64,000 bases of DNA from an uncultured Collinsella sp. (lineage in GTDB: Bacteria > Actinomycetota > Coriobacteriia > Coriobacteriales > Coriobacteriaceae): assembly GCA_958403385.1 (NCBI GenBank), contig CATXXC010000014.1:8509-72508 (forward strand). The letters are read 5' to 3'. How positions within the stretch are numbered: position 1 is the first letter of the stretch; each line of letters begins with the position of its first letter. A model generated the notes under the pieces. That model saw only the letters and a list, made by a program, of their open reading frames with translations. It made no database searches and was not told the DNA's origin. The translations under genes were made by a program, and so were the position numbers. This document shows positions 52,202-62,714 of this stretch, piece by piece.

Positions 52202-53641
52202 TTAGTTCTCCTCGGTCTCAGCGGTCTCGGACTCAGCAAAGTTCCAGCCGGCAAGGCGGTCCTTCGCGGTGTCGATATCCAGGTAGTTCTCCTCGCCGTC
52301 CATGAGTCGCGTAAAGGCGGTAAAGAGATAGTGGGCATCGGTGGGGCCAGGCGAGGCCTCGGGGTGGTACTGGACCGAGAAGCACGGGGCGTCGAGCAGC
52401 TGGATGCCCTCGGCGGTGCCGTCGTTGAGGTTCACATGCGTCAGGCGAATGCGACCAAAGCGCTCGTTCATCACGACCGGCGCGATTCCGCGGCGCACCC
52501 AGACGCGCAGATCTCCATCGGCCGCATGCTCGGTCTCGCCGCCGGAAAGCTCGGGGACAAGCTTGCCCAAGCTGGGGAACAGCAGGCCAAAGCCATGGTT
52601 TTGCGCGGTGATCTCCACACGGCGGCTTACCAGGTTCATGACCGGCTGGTTGCCACCGCGGTGACCGAACTTAAGCTTTTCCATCTGAGCGCCGCAGGCC
52701 AGGCTGATCATCTGGTGACCAAGACAAATACCAAAGACCGGCACCTTGCCGATCAGCTGCTGCACCTGCTCGTAGGTCTCCACCACGGCGTCGGGGTCGC
52801 CGGGACCATTGGACAAAAAGACACCGTCGGGATTCATGTCGAGCACCTCACTCGCGGGCGTATCCCACGGCACGACGGTAAGGTCGCAGCCGGCGCGGAC
52901 CAGACCCTCCAGAATGCCGCGCTTCACACCGCAGTCGTAGGCGACCACTTTGTGACGGGCAGGAGCGGCAGCCGTAAGCGCAAAGTCATGCGTGGCAGGC
53001 AGGTCGGCGGCCACAAACTCGTGAGGTACGGGGCAACTTACGGTCTTGACCAGGTTCTCGCCTACCAGCGTGGGCGCAGCGGCCAGACGCTCGGCAAGCT
53101 CGTCGACGTCGAAGATCTCGGTCGAAATAATGCCCATCTTGGAACCATTGTCGCGCAGGTGGCGCACCAGGGCGCGAGTGTCGACACCCTCGATAGCGAC
53201 GATGCCGTGAGCGCGCAGGTACTCCGGCACGCTGACGGCCGAGCGCCAGTTAGAAGGCGTGGCGCACATGTCGCGAACGATCATGCCGCGCATGGCCGGA
53301 GCGCTCGCAGGGCGCACAGCGTCGCCGGGGAAGGCCGACTGGACGTCGGTCTCGTCGATACCGTAGTTGCCGATCTGCGGATAGGTCATGGTTACGATTT
53401 GGCCGGCATAACTCGGGTCGGTCATGACCTCAAAGTAGCCCTCGAGCGAGGTGTTGAAGCAGACTTCGCCGGTCGCGGTGCCCTCAGCGCCGCATGCACG
53501 TCCATAAAAAATGGTCCCATCCTCAAGATACAGGATGCAGGGACCGCAGGTGCCCTTGCTGGTTTTGGCCAGCATACGCTGGCAAAGCTCGCTAGGCGCG
53601 AAGGTGCGGGCGGCAGCGCCCGCGGTATGGTTGTTCGCCAT
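52202..53641 (-). CDS. carA: Carbamoyl-phosphate synthase small subunit, longer than usual
   Basis: Glutaminase subunit. The 479-residue product has LEDGTIFYGRACG, FNTSLEGYFEVMTDPSY, YDCGVKRGILEGL, LSNGPGDPD, the nucleophile in VFGICLGHQ and HPEASPGPTDA. Ordinary CarA has about 380 residues. The extra length is a 35-residue N-terminus, about 35 residues inserted after TAQNHGFGLLFPSLGK, and a 30-residue acidic tail. AAGGAGAA lies 4 nt before ATG 53641. No PyrR-type attenuator could be recognised in the 150-bp leader. Confidence 0.94.
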   Translation of the reverse strand: MANNHTAGAAARTFAPSELCQRMLAKTSKGTCGPCILYLEDGTIFYGRACGAEGTATGEVCFNTSLEGYFEVMTDPSYAGQIVTMTYPQIGNYGIDETDVQSAFPGDAVRPASAPAMRGMIVRDMCATPSNWRSAVSVPEYLRAHGIVAIEGVDTRALVRHLRDNGSKMGIISTEIFDVDELAERLAAAPTLVGENLVKTVSCPVPHEFVAADLPATHDFALTAAAPARHKVVAYDCGVKRGILEGLVRAGCDLTVVPWDTPASEVLDMNPDGVFLSNGPGDPDAVVETYEQVQQLIGKVPVFGICLGHQMISLACGAQMEKLKFGHRGGNQPVMNLVSRRVEITAQNHGFGLLFPSLGKLVPELSGGETEHAADGDLRVWVRRGIAPVVMNERFGRIRLTHVNLNDGTAEGIQLLDAPCFSVQYHPEASPGPTDAHYLFTAFTRLMDGEENYLDIDTAKDRLAGWNFAESETAETEEN

Positions 53642-53793
53642 AATTCTCCTTCCCGGTCTCACAGGACCGGCTTAAAGGTGTGTAGTTAGGCCTCGCGGTA
53701 TTGTAACCGCAAGCATGCCTCATGGCGTTAATTTCATCGAAATGTTTACGAAATGATAATTATGACTTTCTATGCATAATGTTTTTTAATCCC

Positions 53794-53839
53794 GTCCCAA
53801 AAAATCATCCCGCGGGGCTTGTGGCTCACGCGGGATGAT
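53794..53839 (-). terminator. Terminator upstream of carA, after the membrane-protein gene
   Basis: On the minus strand ATCATCCCGCG and CGCGGGATGAT pair and are followed by six T. Confidence 0.85.
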
Positions 53840-53848
53840 GGCGTCTTA

Positions 53849-54811
53849 TTATTTCTTGTCCTGCTCCAGCAGTTCGGACGGTGTGCGATCGGGCTTGCCG
53901 CCGCGGAAAATCTCGCGGCCATGCAGACGATGCTCCAGATCGCGCTCGGCCTTTTCCTCGTCAATCTTGGTCTGGCTCACCACCGGGTCCTCAATCAACG
54001 ACGACACCGAGTTCACCTGCTTCTGAATGCGCTCGGCGATGGTGTCGTCCATACTCACGATGCGCATCTTCCAGTCGATACTCGTGGCGTTGGATGAGCT
54101 CTTGGTCCACACGAACGTCAAAATGGCGCTCTGGTGGCCGCGCGCGGGGAACATGCCAAAGAAGGAATCGTGCTGAATGTTGCTATCCTCGTCGATATAG
54201 GCGTGAACGTTATACACCACGCGGTCGATCTTATCGTTGAGCAACGCGTTGGTCGCAAGCGCCGCGGCCTGGATCTGCCCGTTGGACAGCAGCTCGAGCT
54301 CGTTGGCAGACGATGTGTCCAACACCGTCACCTCGACCGTGCCCGTGCGTTCATCGGCTTCATCGACGGTAAAATCGAGCGGGAACTGCGTAAAGCCGTT
54401 ACCCCACTCAAGGCCACCCTTGAGCGCGGTCGAAACGGTATCGACCGAAACGCTCTCGGACAGGTTGGCGGTGTTCAGACGACGCATCACGCCGTAGCCA
54501 ATCTGCATGCCCACGATCAGCACCAAAATACCGATGACCACGGCCATCGCGGTCTTCGTAATGGTATGGCTCACCTGCGAGCCCGAAGGATCGTCCTCGG
54601 ACAGCGGGTCGATATGTTTTGCCTGGCTCGCGCGGTCCTCGCTGCGCAGCTGCGCTAGCGCCGCTTTATCACCGCGCTTGGCCGCAGCCTCCTTCTCACG
54701 CATGCGCTCGGTACGCTTTTTGGCGAGCGTGGGATCCAAGACACCGGATGCATCGATTTCGGAGAATAACTCCGTCACTTCTTCCGGAGTCAAAGGGTTC
54801 TTGTCAGCCAT
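53849..54811 (-). CDS. Hypothetical single-pass membrane protein
   Basis: The 320-residue product has a charged cytoplasmic N-terminus of about 85 residues with a helical stretch rich in Glu, Lys and Arg (KKRTERMREKEAAAKRG), one membrane segment (TAMAVVIGILVLIVGMQIGY) and an extracytoplasmic domain of about 200 residues with a mixed alpha/beta look. I recognise no family. AGGAAG precedes ATG 54811. It follows the ABC exporter gene by 19 bp, so both are probably one operon. Confidence 0.75.
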   Translation of the reverse strand: MADKNPLTPEEVTELFSEIDASGVLDPTLAKKRTERMREKEAAAKRGDKAALAQLRSEDRASQAKHIDPLSEDDPSGSQVSHTITKTAMAVVIGILVLIVGMQIGYGVMRRLNTANLSESVSVDTVSTALKGGLEWGNGFTQFPLDFTVDEADERTGTVEVTVLDTSSANELELLSNGQIQAAALATNALLNDKIDRVVYNVHAYIDEDSNIQHDSFFGMFPARGHQSAILTFVWTKSSSNATSIDWKMRIVSMDDTIAERIQKQVNSVSSLIEDPVVSQTKIDEEKAERDLEHRLHGREIFRGGKPDRTPSELLEQDKK

Positions 54812-54830
54812 AAACTTCCTGTCATATCAA

Positions 54831-56603
54831 TCAGTCGAGCTCGTGCGCACGCGCACCTTCGAACTGCATTCGATAGTAACGGGCATAGGTGCCGCCACGG
54901 GCGAGAAGCTCCTCGTGCGTGCCACGCTCCACAACGCGACCATGCTCAACGGTCGCAATCTCATCGGCGTGCTTAATGGTCGAGAGACGATGGGCGATGA
55001 TGATCGTGGTGCGGCCGCGTGCCAGCTCTTCGAGCGACTCCTGCACCGCCTCCTCGCTCTCGTTATCCAAAGCACTCGTCGCCTCATCCAAAATAAGGAT
55101 CTTGGGGTTCTTGAGAAACACGCGCGCGATGGCAACGCGCTGCTTCTGTCCGCCCGAAAGACGGCTGCCGCGCTCGCCCACCACGGTGTCGTAGCCCTGC
55201 GGAAGCGACTCGATAAAGGCATCGATGTTGGCGCGACGGGCGGCCTCGGCGATCTCTTCCGCCGTAGCGCCCGGCTTGCCGTAGGCGATGTTCTCGCCAA
55301 TCGTACCGTCAAACAGATAGACATCCTGCTGCACCAGGCCGATGGCGCGGCGCAGGCTCTGCTGCGTCACATCGCGCACGTCCTGACCGTCGATGCTAAT
55401 GGATCCGGTAGCCACGTCATAAAAGCGCGGCAGCAGCGAACAGGTCGTGGACTTGCCGCCGCCCGAAGGGCCAACCAAAGCGATGGTCTGCCCGGGCTTG
55501 ATGGACAGGTCCATATGGTCGATAACGGGACGCTCGTCGGCATAGCCCTCGCCCAGCTCAACGTCCTCGTAGTTAAAGCACACGTCGTGATACTCCACGG
55601 CGCCGGCAGTCACCTGCAGATCAGTGGCGCCCGGCTTGTCCTGGATATCCGGCGCGGTCGAGAGCACCTCGTCCATACGCTTAAAGCCGGCGATAGCCTT
55701 CTGATACGTTTCGGCCGAATTGACGAGCGTCTCAAGCGGCGTGCAGAACAGCGAAATATAGAGTGCAAAGGTCGCCATATCGACCGCCTGTAGCTGTCCC
55801 TGGGCGACCAGCCAGCCGCCCAGCAGCACCACGATCACATAGAGCACACCCGAGAGCAGGCCATACGTCGCGGTATAGACGCCCATGGCGTGATACATGT
55901 TCTCCTTGGACGAAAGATAGCGATTGTTGGAGGCGCGGAACTTGAAGCGTTCGGTCTCCTCGTTGGCAAAGCTCTTGACCACGCGCATGCCCGCCAGCGA
56001 ATCCTGCAGCTGCGCATTGATGCCGCTGATCTTTTTGCGGTTGTCGCTAAAGACCTCGCGCATACGCATGTTTTGCCAAAACATGATGACCGCAAACGCC
56101 GCCGTCACCACGGCCATGGCGAGCGCCAGCACCGGGGCGATGGTAAAGAGGATCACAAACGAGCCGATAATCTCGATGCCGCAGATGATGATCCACTCGG
56201 GCACGTGGTGCGCCGCCTCGCAGATATCGAACAGGTCGTTGACCACGCGGCTCATCATGTCGCCGGAGCTGTTGCGGTCGAAGTACGCAAAGCTAAAGCG
56301 CTCATACTGGTCGAACAGGTCCTCGCGCATTTTGGACTCCATGCGCGCACCCATCACGTGACCCCAATAGCTCACAAAGTAGCGGCAGGCGCAGCGGACG
56401 GCATACATCAGCACCAAGCCCACCGCGATCATGCCGAGCGCCTGCATAATGGCAGCCTGACCCTGAGTAAATAGCCCACCGGTCAAATTGCGCAGGATAA
56501 TGGGGAACGCCAGGTCAATGGCGGCAAGCACCAGAGCACAAACAGTATCAGCAACAAAAAGCCCCATCTGGGGCTTGTAGTACGAAAGAAACCTCTTAAA
56601 CAT
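54831..56603 (-). CDS. ABC exporter, membrane and ATPase domains fused
   Basis: The 590-residue half-exporter has a six-helix membrane domain (residues 1-320) and an ATPase with GPSGGGKST, signature RLSGGQKQR, ILDEATSALDNE and the H-loop in IIIAHRLSTI. MsbA/LmrA-type proteins pump lipids, drugs or peptides as homodimers; the substrate is unknown. GAGGA precedes ATG 56603. A single-pass membrane protein gene follows. Confidence 0.92.
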   Translation of the reverse strand: MFKRFLSYYKPQMGLFVADTVCALVLAAIDLAFPIILRNLTGGLFTQGQAAIMQALGMIAVGLVLMYAVRCACRYFVSYWGHVMGARMESKMREDLFDQYERFSFAYFDRNSSGDMMSRVVNDLFDICEAAHHVPEWIIICGIEIIGSFVILFTIAPVLALAMAVVTAAFAVIMFWQNMRMREVFSDNRKKISGINAQLQDSLAGMRVVKSFANEETERFKFRASNNRYLSSKENMYHAMGVYTATYGLLSGVLYVIVVLLGGWLVAQGQLQAVDMATFALYISLFCTPLETLVNSAETYQKAIAGFKRMDEVLSTAPDIQDKPGATDLQVTAGAVEYHDVCFNYEDVELGEGYADERPVIDHMDLSIKPGQTIALVGPSGGGKSTTCSLLPRFYDVATGSISIDGQDVRDVTQQSLRRAIGLVQQDVYLFDGTIGENIAYGKPGATAEEIAEAARRANIDAFIESLPQGYDTVVGERGSRLSGGQKQRVAIARVFLKNPKILILDEATSALDNESEEAVQESLEELARGRTTIIIAHRLSTIKHADEIATVEHGRVVERGTHEELLARGGTYARYYRMQFEGARAHELD

Positions 56604-56629
56604 GCAGTCCTCGGAGATAAAACAATAAC

Positions 56630-56674
56630 GTAAGACCCTGGGACAAAATAATCAGTAGTGTTTGCCCCAGGGTC
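56630..56674 (-). terminator. Hairpin between Nudix and exporter genes
   Basis: GACCCTGGG and CCCAGGGTC pair around a 23-nt loop, 11 bp after the Nudix stop codon. The T tract is poor. Confidence 0.55.
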
Positions 56675-56684
56675 GCCCTCGCTT

Positions 56685-57380
56685 TTAAAGCTCAGTTCCG
56701 CCTAGTCGGTGTGCGATGCTGTCGCAGGCAAGCGCGCCTACGACGGTCTTGGCGTCTTCGATCTTGCCGTCGAGCACGGCGTCGATCAGCTCGTGCAGCG
56801 GCACCAGGTCCACGTTGACAAACTCGTCATCATCGGGGTTGGGCGCATCAAACTCGAGCTTGGTAGCCAAGTAGATGTGGATGATCTCATCGCAAAAACC
56901 GCAGGACGTGACAATCGACGTCAAAAAGCGAATACGACCAGCCTTAAAGCCCGTCTCCTCATGCAGTTCGCGCTTGGCGCAATCGAGCGGGTCCTCGCCC
57001 GGGTCGAGCTTGCCGGCAGGAATCTCGACCGTCACGCGGTCGATGGCGGTGCGGTACTGACGCACCAGTACGATCTTGCCGCTCTCGGTCAGTGCCACAA
57101 CGGCCGCCGCACCCGGATGGCGAACGATATCGCGGGCGCTGCGGTGACCGTTGGGCAGCTCAACCTCAAGACGGTGGACGTCGAGAATCTTGCCCTTCCA
57201 GGCGCACTCCTCCGAAAGAATCTTCTCGTGCAGCTCGGCATCGTGCGGGTCGTCGTCGCCCAGCACCAGTGCCGGCTCGTCAGCGACCTCGCCACCAGGC
57301 TCGCCCTCGGCGTGCCCATACATGCGGCTGTCCTCTTCGACGATCTGCGCGTCCACGAGCTCTTCGTTCTTCTCGTCCAT
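56685..57380 (-). CDS. Nudix hydrolase, ADP-ribose pyrophosphatase type
   Basis: The 231-residue product has the Nudix box GKLDPGEDPLDCAKRELHEETGF preceded by TVEIPA, as in NudF-type enzymes that split ADP-ribose. An acidic, non-conserved N-terminus of about 55 residues precedes the domain (written here in part: DDDPHDAELHEKILSEE). GAGAGGA directly abuts ATG 57389, so ATG 57380, 9 nt further, is preferred. It follows purD by 21 bp in the same direction. Confidence 0.9.
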   Translation of the reverse strand: MDEKNEELVDAQIVEEDSRMYGHAEGEPGGEVADEPALVLGDDDPHDAELHEKILSEECAWKGKILDVHRLEVELPNGHRSARDIVRHPGAAAVVALTESGKIVLVRQYRTAIDRVTVEIPAGKLDPGEDPLDCAKRELHEETGFKAGRIRFLTSIVTSCGFCDEIIHIYLATKLEFDAPNPDDDEFVNVDLVPLHELIDAVLDGKIEDAKTVVGALACDSIAHRLGGTEL

Positions 57381-57401
57381 CCGTCTCATTCCTCTCGGAT
57401 T

Positions 57402-58706
57402 TTAGGCATCCCAGGCGTCGCGGCTGCGCAGCGCGCGCAGGCCGATGTCGTGACGCAGGGTCTTGCCCTCAAAATCAATCTTCTCGCAGGCCTCGTAGGC
57501 AAGGTTGCGAGCGTTCTCGAACGTGTCGCCCAGAGCGGTCACGGCAAGCACGCGGCCACCATTGGTCACGAGCTGGCCGTCCACCACGGCGGTGCCCGCG
57601 TGGTACACGGTCACGTTCTCCATGGCCTCGGCATCGGCGATACCGGTGATGACCTTGCCCTTCTCGTAGCTGCCGGGATAGCCCGCGCTCGTCAGGACAA
57701 CGGCCACGGCCCACTCGTCACGCCAGTCGAGCTCAATCTGATCGAGCTCGCAGTTGGCACAAGCCAGCATGACCTCGACCAGGTCGTTCTTAAGGCGCGG
57801 CAGCACGACCTGCGTCTCGGGGTCGCCAAAGCGGGCATTGAACTCCAGCACCTTGGGGCCGGCAGGCGTGAGCATAAAGCCGCCGTACAGGCAGCCGCGG
57901 TAGTCGATACCCTCGACAGCGAGCTCGGCCACGGTCTGCTCCATGACCTTCACCATCGTGGCGTGCTCCTCGTCAGTCACGATGGGCACCGGGCTGTAGA
58001 CGCCCATGCCACCGGTGTTGGGGCCCTTGTCGCCCTCGAGCGCGCGCTTGTGGTCCTGCGAGGTGGCCATGGGGCGAACGGTCTTGCCGTCGGTAAAGGC
58101 CAGCAGCGAGCACTCGGGGCCAACGAGCATCTCCTCGATAACCACGGTGTTGCCGGCATCGCCAAAGGTGCCGCCAAAACACTCGCGCACGGCCTCCTCG
58201 GCCTGCGCAAGCTCGGTTGCCACGATAACGCCCTTGCCCGCGGCAAGGCCGTCGGCCTTGACGACCAGCGGGGCGCCCTGCTCGCGCACGTAGGCAAGAG
58301 CCGAAGCCTCGTCGGTAAACGAGCCGTAGGCCGCCGTAGGGATACCGGCGCGCTCCATGAGCTGCTTGGAGAACAGCTTGGAGCCCTCCATCTGGGCTCC
58401 CTCGGCACCCGGGCCAAAGCAGGGAATACCCGCCGCGCGCACGGCGTCGGCCACGCCCGCCACGAGCGGAGCCTCGGGGCCAATTACCACAAGTCCGCAT
58501 CCGTGGCTCTGCGCAAACGCCGCCACGGCCGCAGGATCGCAGTCGTCGAGAACAACGTTCTCGCCGCAGCTCGCGGTGCCGCCGTTGCCCGGCGCAATGT
58601 AGAGCTTGCCGGCGCGCGGTGATGCTGCGAGCTTGGCTGCCAAAGCATGCTCGCGGCCGCCGCTGCCCAACAACAGGATGTCGATGGTTTGAGTGTCCGC
58701 CTTCAA
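57402..58706 (-). CDS. purD: Phosphoribosylamine-glycine ligase
   Basis: Second step of purine synthesis. From TTG 58706 the product has 434 residues, the normal length: ILLLGSGGREHALAAKL, GPEAPLVAG, ATP-grasp motifs VVKADGLAAGKGVIVA and LEFNARFGDPETQ. The frame is open to 58874, but GAGGAGG lies 6 nt before TTG 58706 and the upstream part is not PurD-like. The TTG start is a point to note. Confidence 0.94.
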   Translation of the reverse strand: MKADTQTIDILLLGSGGREHALAAKLAASPRAGKLYIAPGNGGTASCGENVVLDDCDPAAVAAFAQSHGCGLVVIGPEAPLVAGVADAVRAAGIPCFGPGAEGAQMEGSKLFSKQLMERAGIPTAAYGSFTDEASALAYVREQGAPLVVKADGLAAGKGVIVATELAQAEEAVRECFGGTFGDAGNTVVIEEMLVGPECSLLAFTDGKTVRPMATSQDHKRALEGDKGPNTGGMGVYSPVPIVTDEEHATMVKVMEQTVAELAVEGIDYRGCLYGGFMLTPAGPKVLEFNARFGDPETQVVLPRLKNDLVEVMLACANCELDQIELDWRDEWAVAVVLTSAGYPGSYEKGKVITGIADAEAMENVTVYHAGTAVVDGQLVTNGGRVLAVTALGDTFENARNLAYEACEKIDFEGKTLRHDIGLRALRSRDAWDA

Positions 58707-58762
58707 GGGTGCCTCCTCTATGGATGAACGGCCCGCTCCGCGCGAGCCCTTTGCAAGCAAAT

Positions 58763-58800
58763 ATACCCCTCGGCCGCCCGTCCGGGCTGCAAAGGGGTAT
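58763..58800 (-). terminator. Hairpin after purA
   Basis: ATACCCCT and AGGGGTAT pair with an inner CGGCCGCCCG/CGGGCTG stem, 25 bp after the purA stop; A/T-rich on both sides. Confidence 0.7.
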
Positions 58801-58824
58801 ATCGCAATAACCAAATAGTCCCGA

Positions 58825-60111
<1,287 letters not shown>

Positions 60112-60204
60112 GTTTACTCCTTACATTCATGGACTGTCTACGCGCCACGCCGGCACGCAGAAGCACAAAACATTCCCAGTATACCCGTGCAACGGGCGCC
60201 TGTC

Positions 60205-61596
60205 CTACTCCTCGGCATGTGCCCCATCAAGCTCATAGAACTTGGTGGATGCCGGCAGGAACATCAGATCGACGTCGCCGATCGGGCCCGAACGGTTCTT
60301 GGCCACGACGATACGCGTAACGCCCTCGTCGGGTCGATCGTCGCGCGAGGCCTCGGCCTCGTCGGCGGAGCGGTCCAAGAACATAACGATATCGGCGTCC
60401 TGCTCGATGGAGCCCGATTCACGAAGGTCGGAAAGCTGCGGGCGCTTGCCGGTACGGGATTCGACCTGACGCGAGAGCTGCGACAGCGCGATGAGCGGGA
60501 TCTTGAGCTCCTTGGCCATGATCTTCAGACCACGCGACATCTCCGAAACCTCGACGGTACGGCTCTCGGAGCGGCGTCCCGGCGGAGGACTCACCAGCTG
60601 CAGGTAGTCCAGGATGATGATTGCCTTCTCCTTGTTATGGAGCATGCGGCGGCTCTTGGCGCGAATCTCGGTCACTGTGGTGCCGGGCGTATCGTCAATC
60701 AGAATATCGAGCTTGGACAAGGTCTGCGTGGCCTCGTTGATATTGGCCCACTGCTCGGGGCTAATGCGGCCCATGCGGAAGTCACTGATCGAGATCATGG
60801 CGTAGGCGCAAATCAGACGCTGGGCAATTTCTTTGCCCGACATCTCCAGCGAGAAGAAGCCGACGGTATAACCGGCAGCGGCAGCGTTGAGCGCCAGATT
60901 CAGGGCGAACGACGTCTTACCCACAGCAGGGCGGGCGCCGATAATGATGAGCTGGCCCTCGCGGAAGCCCATGAGCATGCGGTCGAGTGACGGGAAGCCC
61001 GTGGGCACGCCCGCAGCCTGACCACCGGCCTGACACACTTCCTCGGCCTCGTTATAGGCCTCAACCATAAACTCGGTCAGCGTCTTGTAGCTCGACTTGA
61101 CCTCGCGTGCCGTGACCTTGAGCAGCTTGCTCTCGGCTAGCTCCACGACCTCTTTGGTGTCGGTGGGGGCGTTATATGCCAGCGCGTTGATCTCGTTGGT
61201 GGCGCCGATCAGCTCGCGCAGCATCGAATCGCGACGAACGATGGCGGCATGGTGCTGCCAGTTCACGAGCGACAGAGTCTGACCCATCAGCTCCAAAATG
61301 TAGGCCTCGCCGCCCACGGCATCGAGCTTGTTGATGCTTCGCAGGTAATCGATCAGCGAGATGGAGTCGATGGGAATGCGGCTGTTGTACATATCGACCA
61401 TCGCGGTGTAGATGGTCTTATGAATGGGCCGGTAGAAATCATCGGGCTGCAGCTCGACCTGGGCCTCTTCGACCACCTCGGGCGATAGCAGCATAGCGGC
61501 CAGTACATTGGCCTCTGCATCTTGGTTTTGGGGAAGACCCAACTTTGAGCCGCGGTCCTCGACCGTCAGCCCCGTCTCCCTATCGTCATATGCCAT
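60205..61596 (-). CDS. dnaB: Replicative DNA helicase DnaB
   Basis: Unwinds DNA at the fork. The 463-residue product has the N-terminal primase-interacting domain (LPQNQDAEANVLAAMLL) and the RecA-like core: GARPAVGKTSFALN, ILDYLQLV, LSQLSRQVE and FLDRS. No intein is present. Three in-frame ATG codons (61608, 61602, 61596) exist; GAGG before 61596 favours the last. Final gene of the rpsF-ssb-rpsR-rplI-dnaB cluster, with a terminator between rplI and dnaB. Confidence 0.95.
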   Translation of the reverse strand: MAYDDRETGLTVEDRGSKLGLPQNQDAEANVLAAMLLSPEVVEEAQVELQPDDFYRPIHKTIYTAMVDMYNSRIPIDSISLIDYLRSINKLDAVGGEAYILELMGQTLSLVNWQHHAAIVRRDSMLRELIGATNEINALAYNAPTDTKEVVELAESKLLKVTAREVKSSYKTLTEFMVEAYNEAEEVCQAGGQAAGVPTGFPSLDRMLMGFREGQLIIIGARPAVGKTSFALNLALNAAAAGYTVGFFSLEMSGKEIAQRLICAYAMISISDFRMGRISPEQWANINEATQTLSKLDILIDDTPGTTVTEIRAKSRRMLHNKEKAIIILDYLQLVSPPPGRRSESRTVEVSEMSRGLKIMAKELKIPLIALSQLSRQVESRTGKRPQLSDLRESGSIEQDADIVMFLDRSADEAEASRDDRPDEGVTRIVVAKNRSGPIGDVDLMFLPASTKFYELDGAHAEE

Positions 61597-61750
61597 GAGC
61601 ATCCTCATTCATATCGCTTGCGAGCATCCATAGTATCAGCCACGGTCCCAAAACGCGCCGCGCGCCGCCAATCATCACCGAACCAAACGGATGAACGGTC
61701 CTGTATATAGGACTTCGACGCAACGTTCACCATGACACTCACTCAGCGCA

Positions 61751-61791
61751 AAAAACAAAAGGGCGCCCTGGTTTCCCAGAGCGCCCTTCTT
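61751..61791 (-). terminator. Terminator after rplI
   Basis: On the minus strand AAGGGCGCTCTGG and CCAGGGCGCCCTT pair and are followed by a T-rich run. dnaB therefore needs read-through or its own promoter. Confidence 0.85.
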
Positions 61792-61820
61792 AGAACAAGA
61801 TTGTTGCGTTGCAGCAAATG

Positions 61821-62360
61821 CTACTCGGCAGCAGCCTCAGTCTCGACCTCGGCGGTCTCGGCCTCGGCGACCTCAGCGGCCTCCTCGACCTCAGCCTCGG
61901 CAGCGAGCTCCTCGGCGGTAACGCCGACGAGAACGACAACCTCGGCCTTGATCTCGCGGTACAGCGAGATGGCAACGGTGTGGGCACCGGCAACCTTGAT
62001 GGGCTTACCGAGCTCGACGCGCTTGCGGTCGATGTCCATACCGAGCTGAGCCTTGATGGCGTCAGCGATCATAGCGGCGGTAACGGAGCCAAAGAGGATG
62101 CCCTCGTCGCCGACCTTGACGTCAACGGTGACCGTCTTGCCCTCGAAGGCAGCCTTGGTCTCGTTGGCGGTAGCCAGACGGACGGCCTCGCGCTTGGCGA
62201 TGTTGTTGCGACGCTCGTCAAGCTGCTTGAGGTTGCCCTTGGTGGCGGCAACAGCGAGCTTCTTGGGGAACAGGAAGTTCTCAGCGTAACCCTGAGCGAC
62301 CTCTACGACGTCACCCTCGCCGCCCTTGCCCTTGATCTCATCGAGAAGAATAACCTTCAT
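61821..62360 (-). CDS. rplI: 50S ribosomal protein L9 with acidic tail
   Basis: The 179-residue product has MKVILLDEIKGKGGEGDVV and GYAENFLFPKKLA of L9 and the C-terminal domain to about residue 150. It ends with 28 residues made almost only of Ala, Glu, Val and Thr (AEVEEAAEVAEAETAEVE), absent from most L9 proteins. It follows rpsR by 15 bp. Confidence 0.96.
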   Translation of the reverse strand: MKVILLDEIKGKGGEGDVVEVAQGYAENFLFPKKLAVAATKGNLKQLDERRNNIAKREAVRLATANETKAAFEGKTVTVDVKVGDEGILFGSVTAAMIADAIKAQLGMDIDRKRVELGKPIKVAGAHTVAISLYREIKAEVVVLVGVTAEELAAEAEVEEAAEVAEAETAEVETEAAAE

Positions 62361-62375
62361 GATGCGTCTCCCTTC

Positions 62376-62642
62376 TTAGCCGCGGTCGCGGTTGCCACGA
62401 GAGGAAACCACGGGGACGGTGTACGGCAGGAGAGCCATCTCGCGGGCGCGCTTGATGGCGTTGGCGATGTCATGCTGATGCTGCGTGCAAGCGCCAGTGA
62501 CGCGACGGGGCTTGATCTTGCCACGGTCGGTCATGTACTTACGGAGAAGCTGAGTGTCCTTATAGTCAATGAACTCAGTGTTCTCCTTGCAGAACTGGCA
62601 GTACTTACGACGCGGCTGACGTGCAGAAAAATCATTAGCCAT
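62376..62642 (-). CDS. rpsR: 30S ribosomal protein S18
   Basis: The 88-residue product starts MANDFSARQPRRKYCQFC and has EFIDYKDTQLLRKYMTDRG and RRVTGACTQHQHDI. Two Cys in CQFC and one in GACTQ recall the zinc-ribbon version. AAAGG lies 10 nt before ATG 62642. Third gene of the cluster. Confidence 0.96.
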   Translation of the reverse strand: MANDFSARQPRRKYCQFCKENTEFIDYKDTQLLRKYMTDRGKIKPRRVTGACTQHQHDIANAIKRAREMALLPYTVPVVSSRGNRDRG

Positions 62643-62714
62643 GTCAAAATACCTTTCGTTTGGCAACTTCGGCGAACCAAAGCCGCCTCTCACTCAAAAA
62701 TAGGTGAACAGCCC

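Noticed and set aside
53642..53793. PyrR-dependent attenuator before carA
   Set aside because: A small dyad (CGCGGTATTGTAACCGC) exists, but no anti-terminator/terminator pair or PyrR-binding loop could be recognised.
54507..58622. Several long plus-strand open frames
   Set aside because: Antisense to the exporter, Nudix and purD genes; low-complexity composition typical of shadows.
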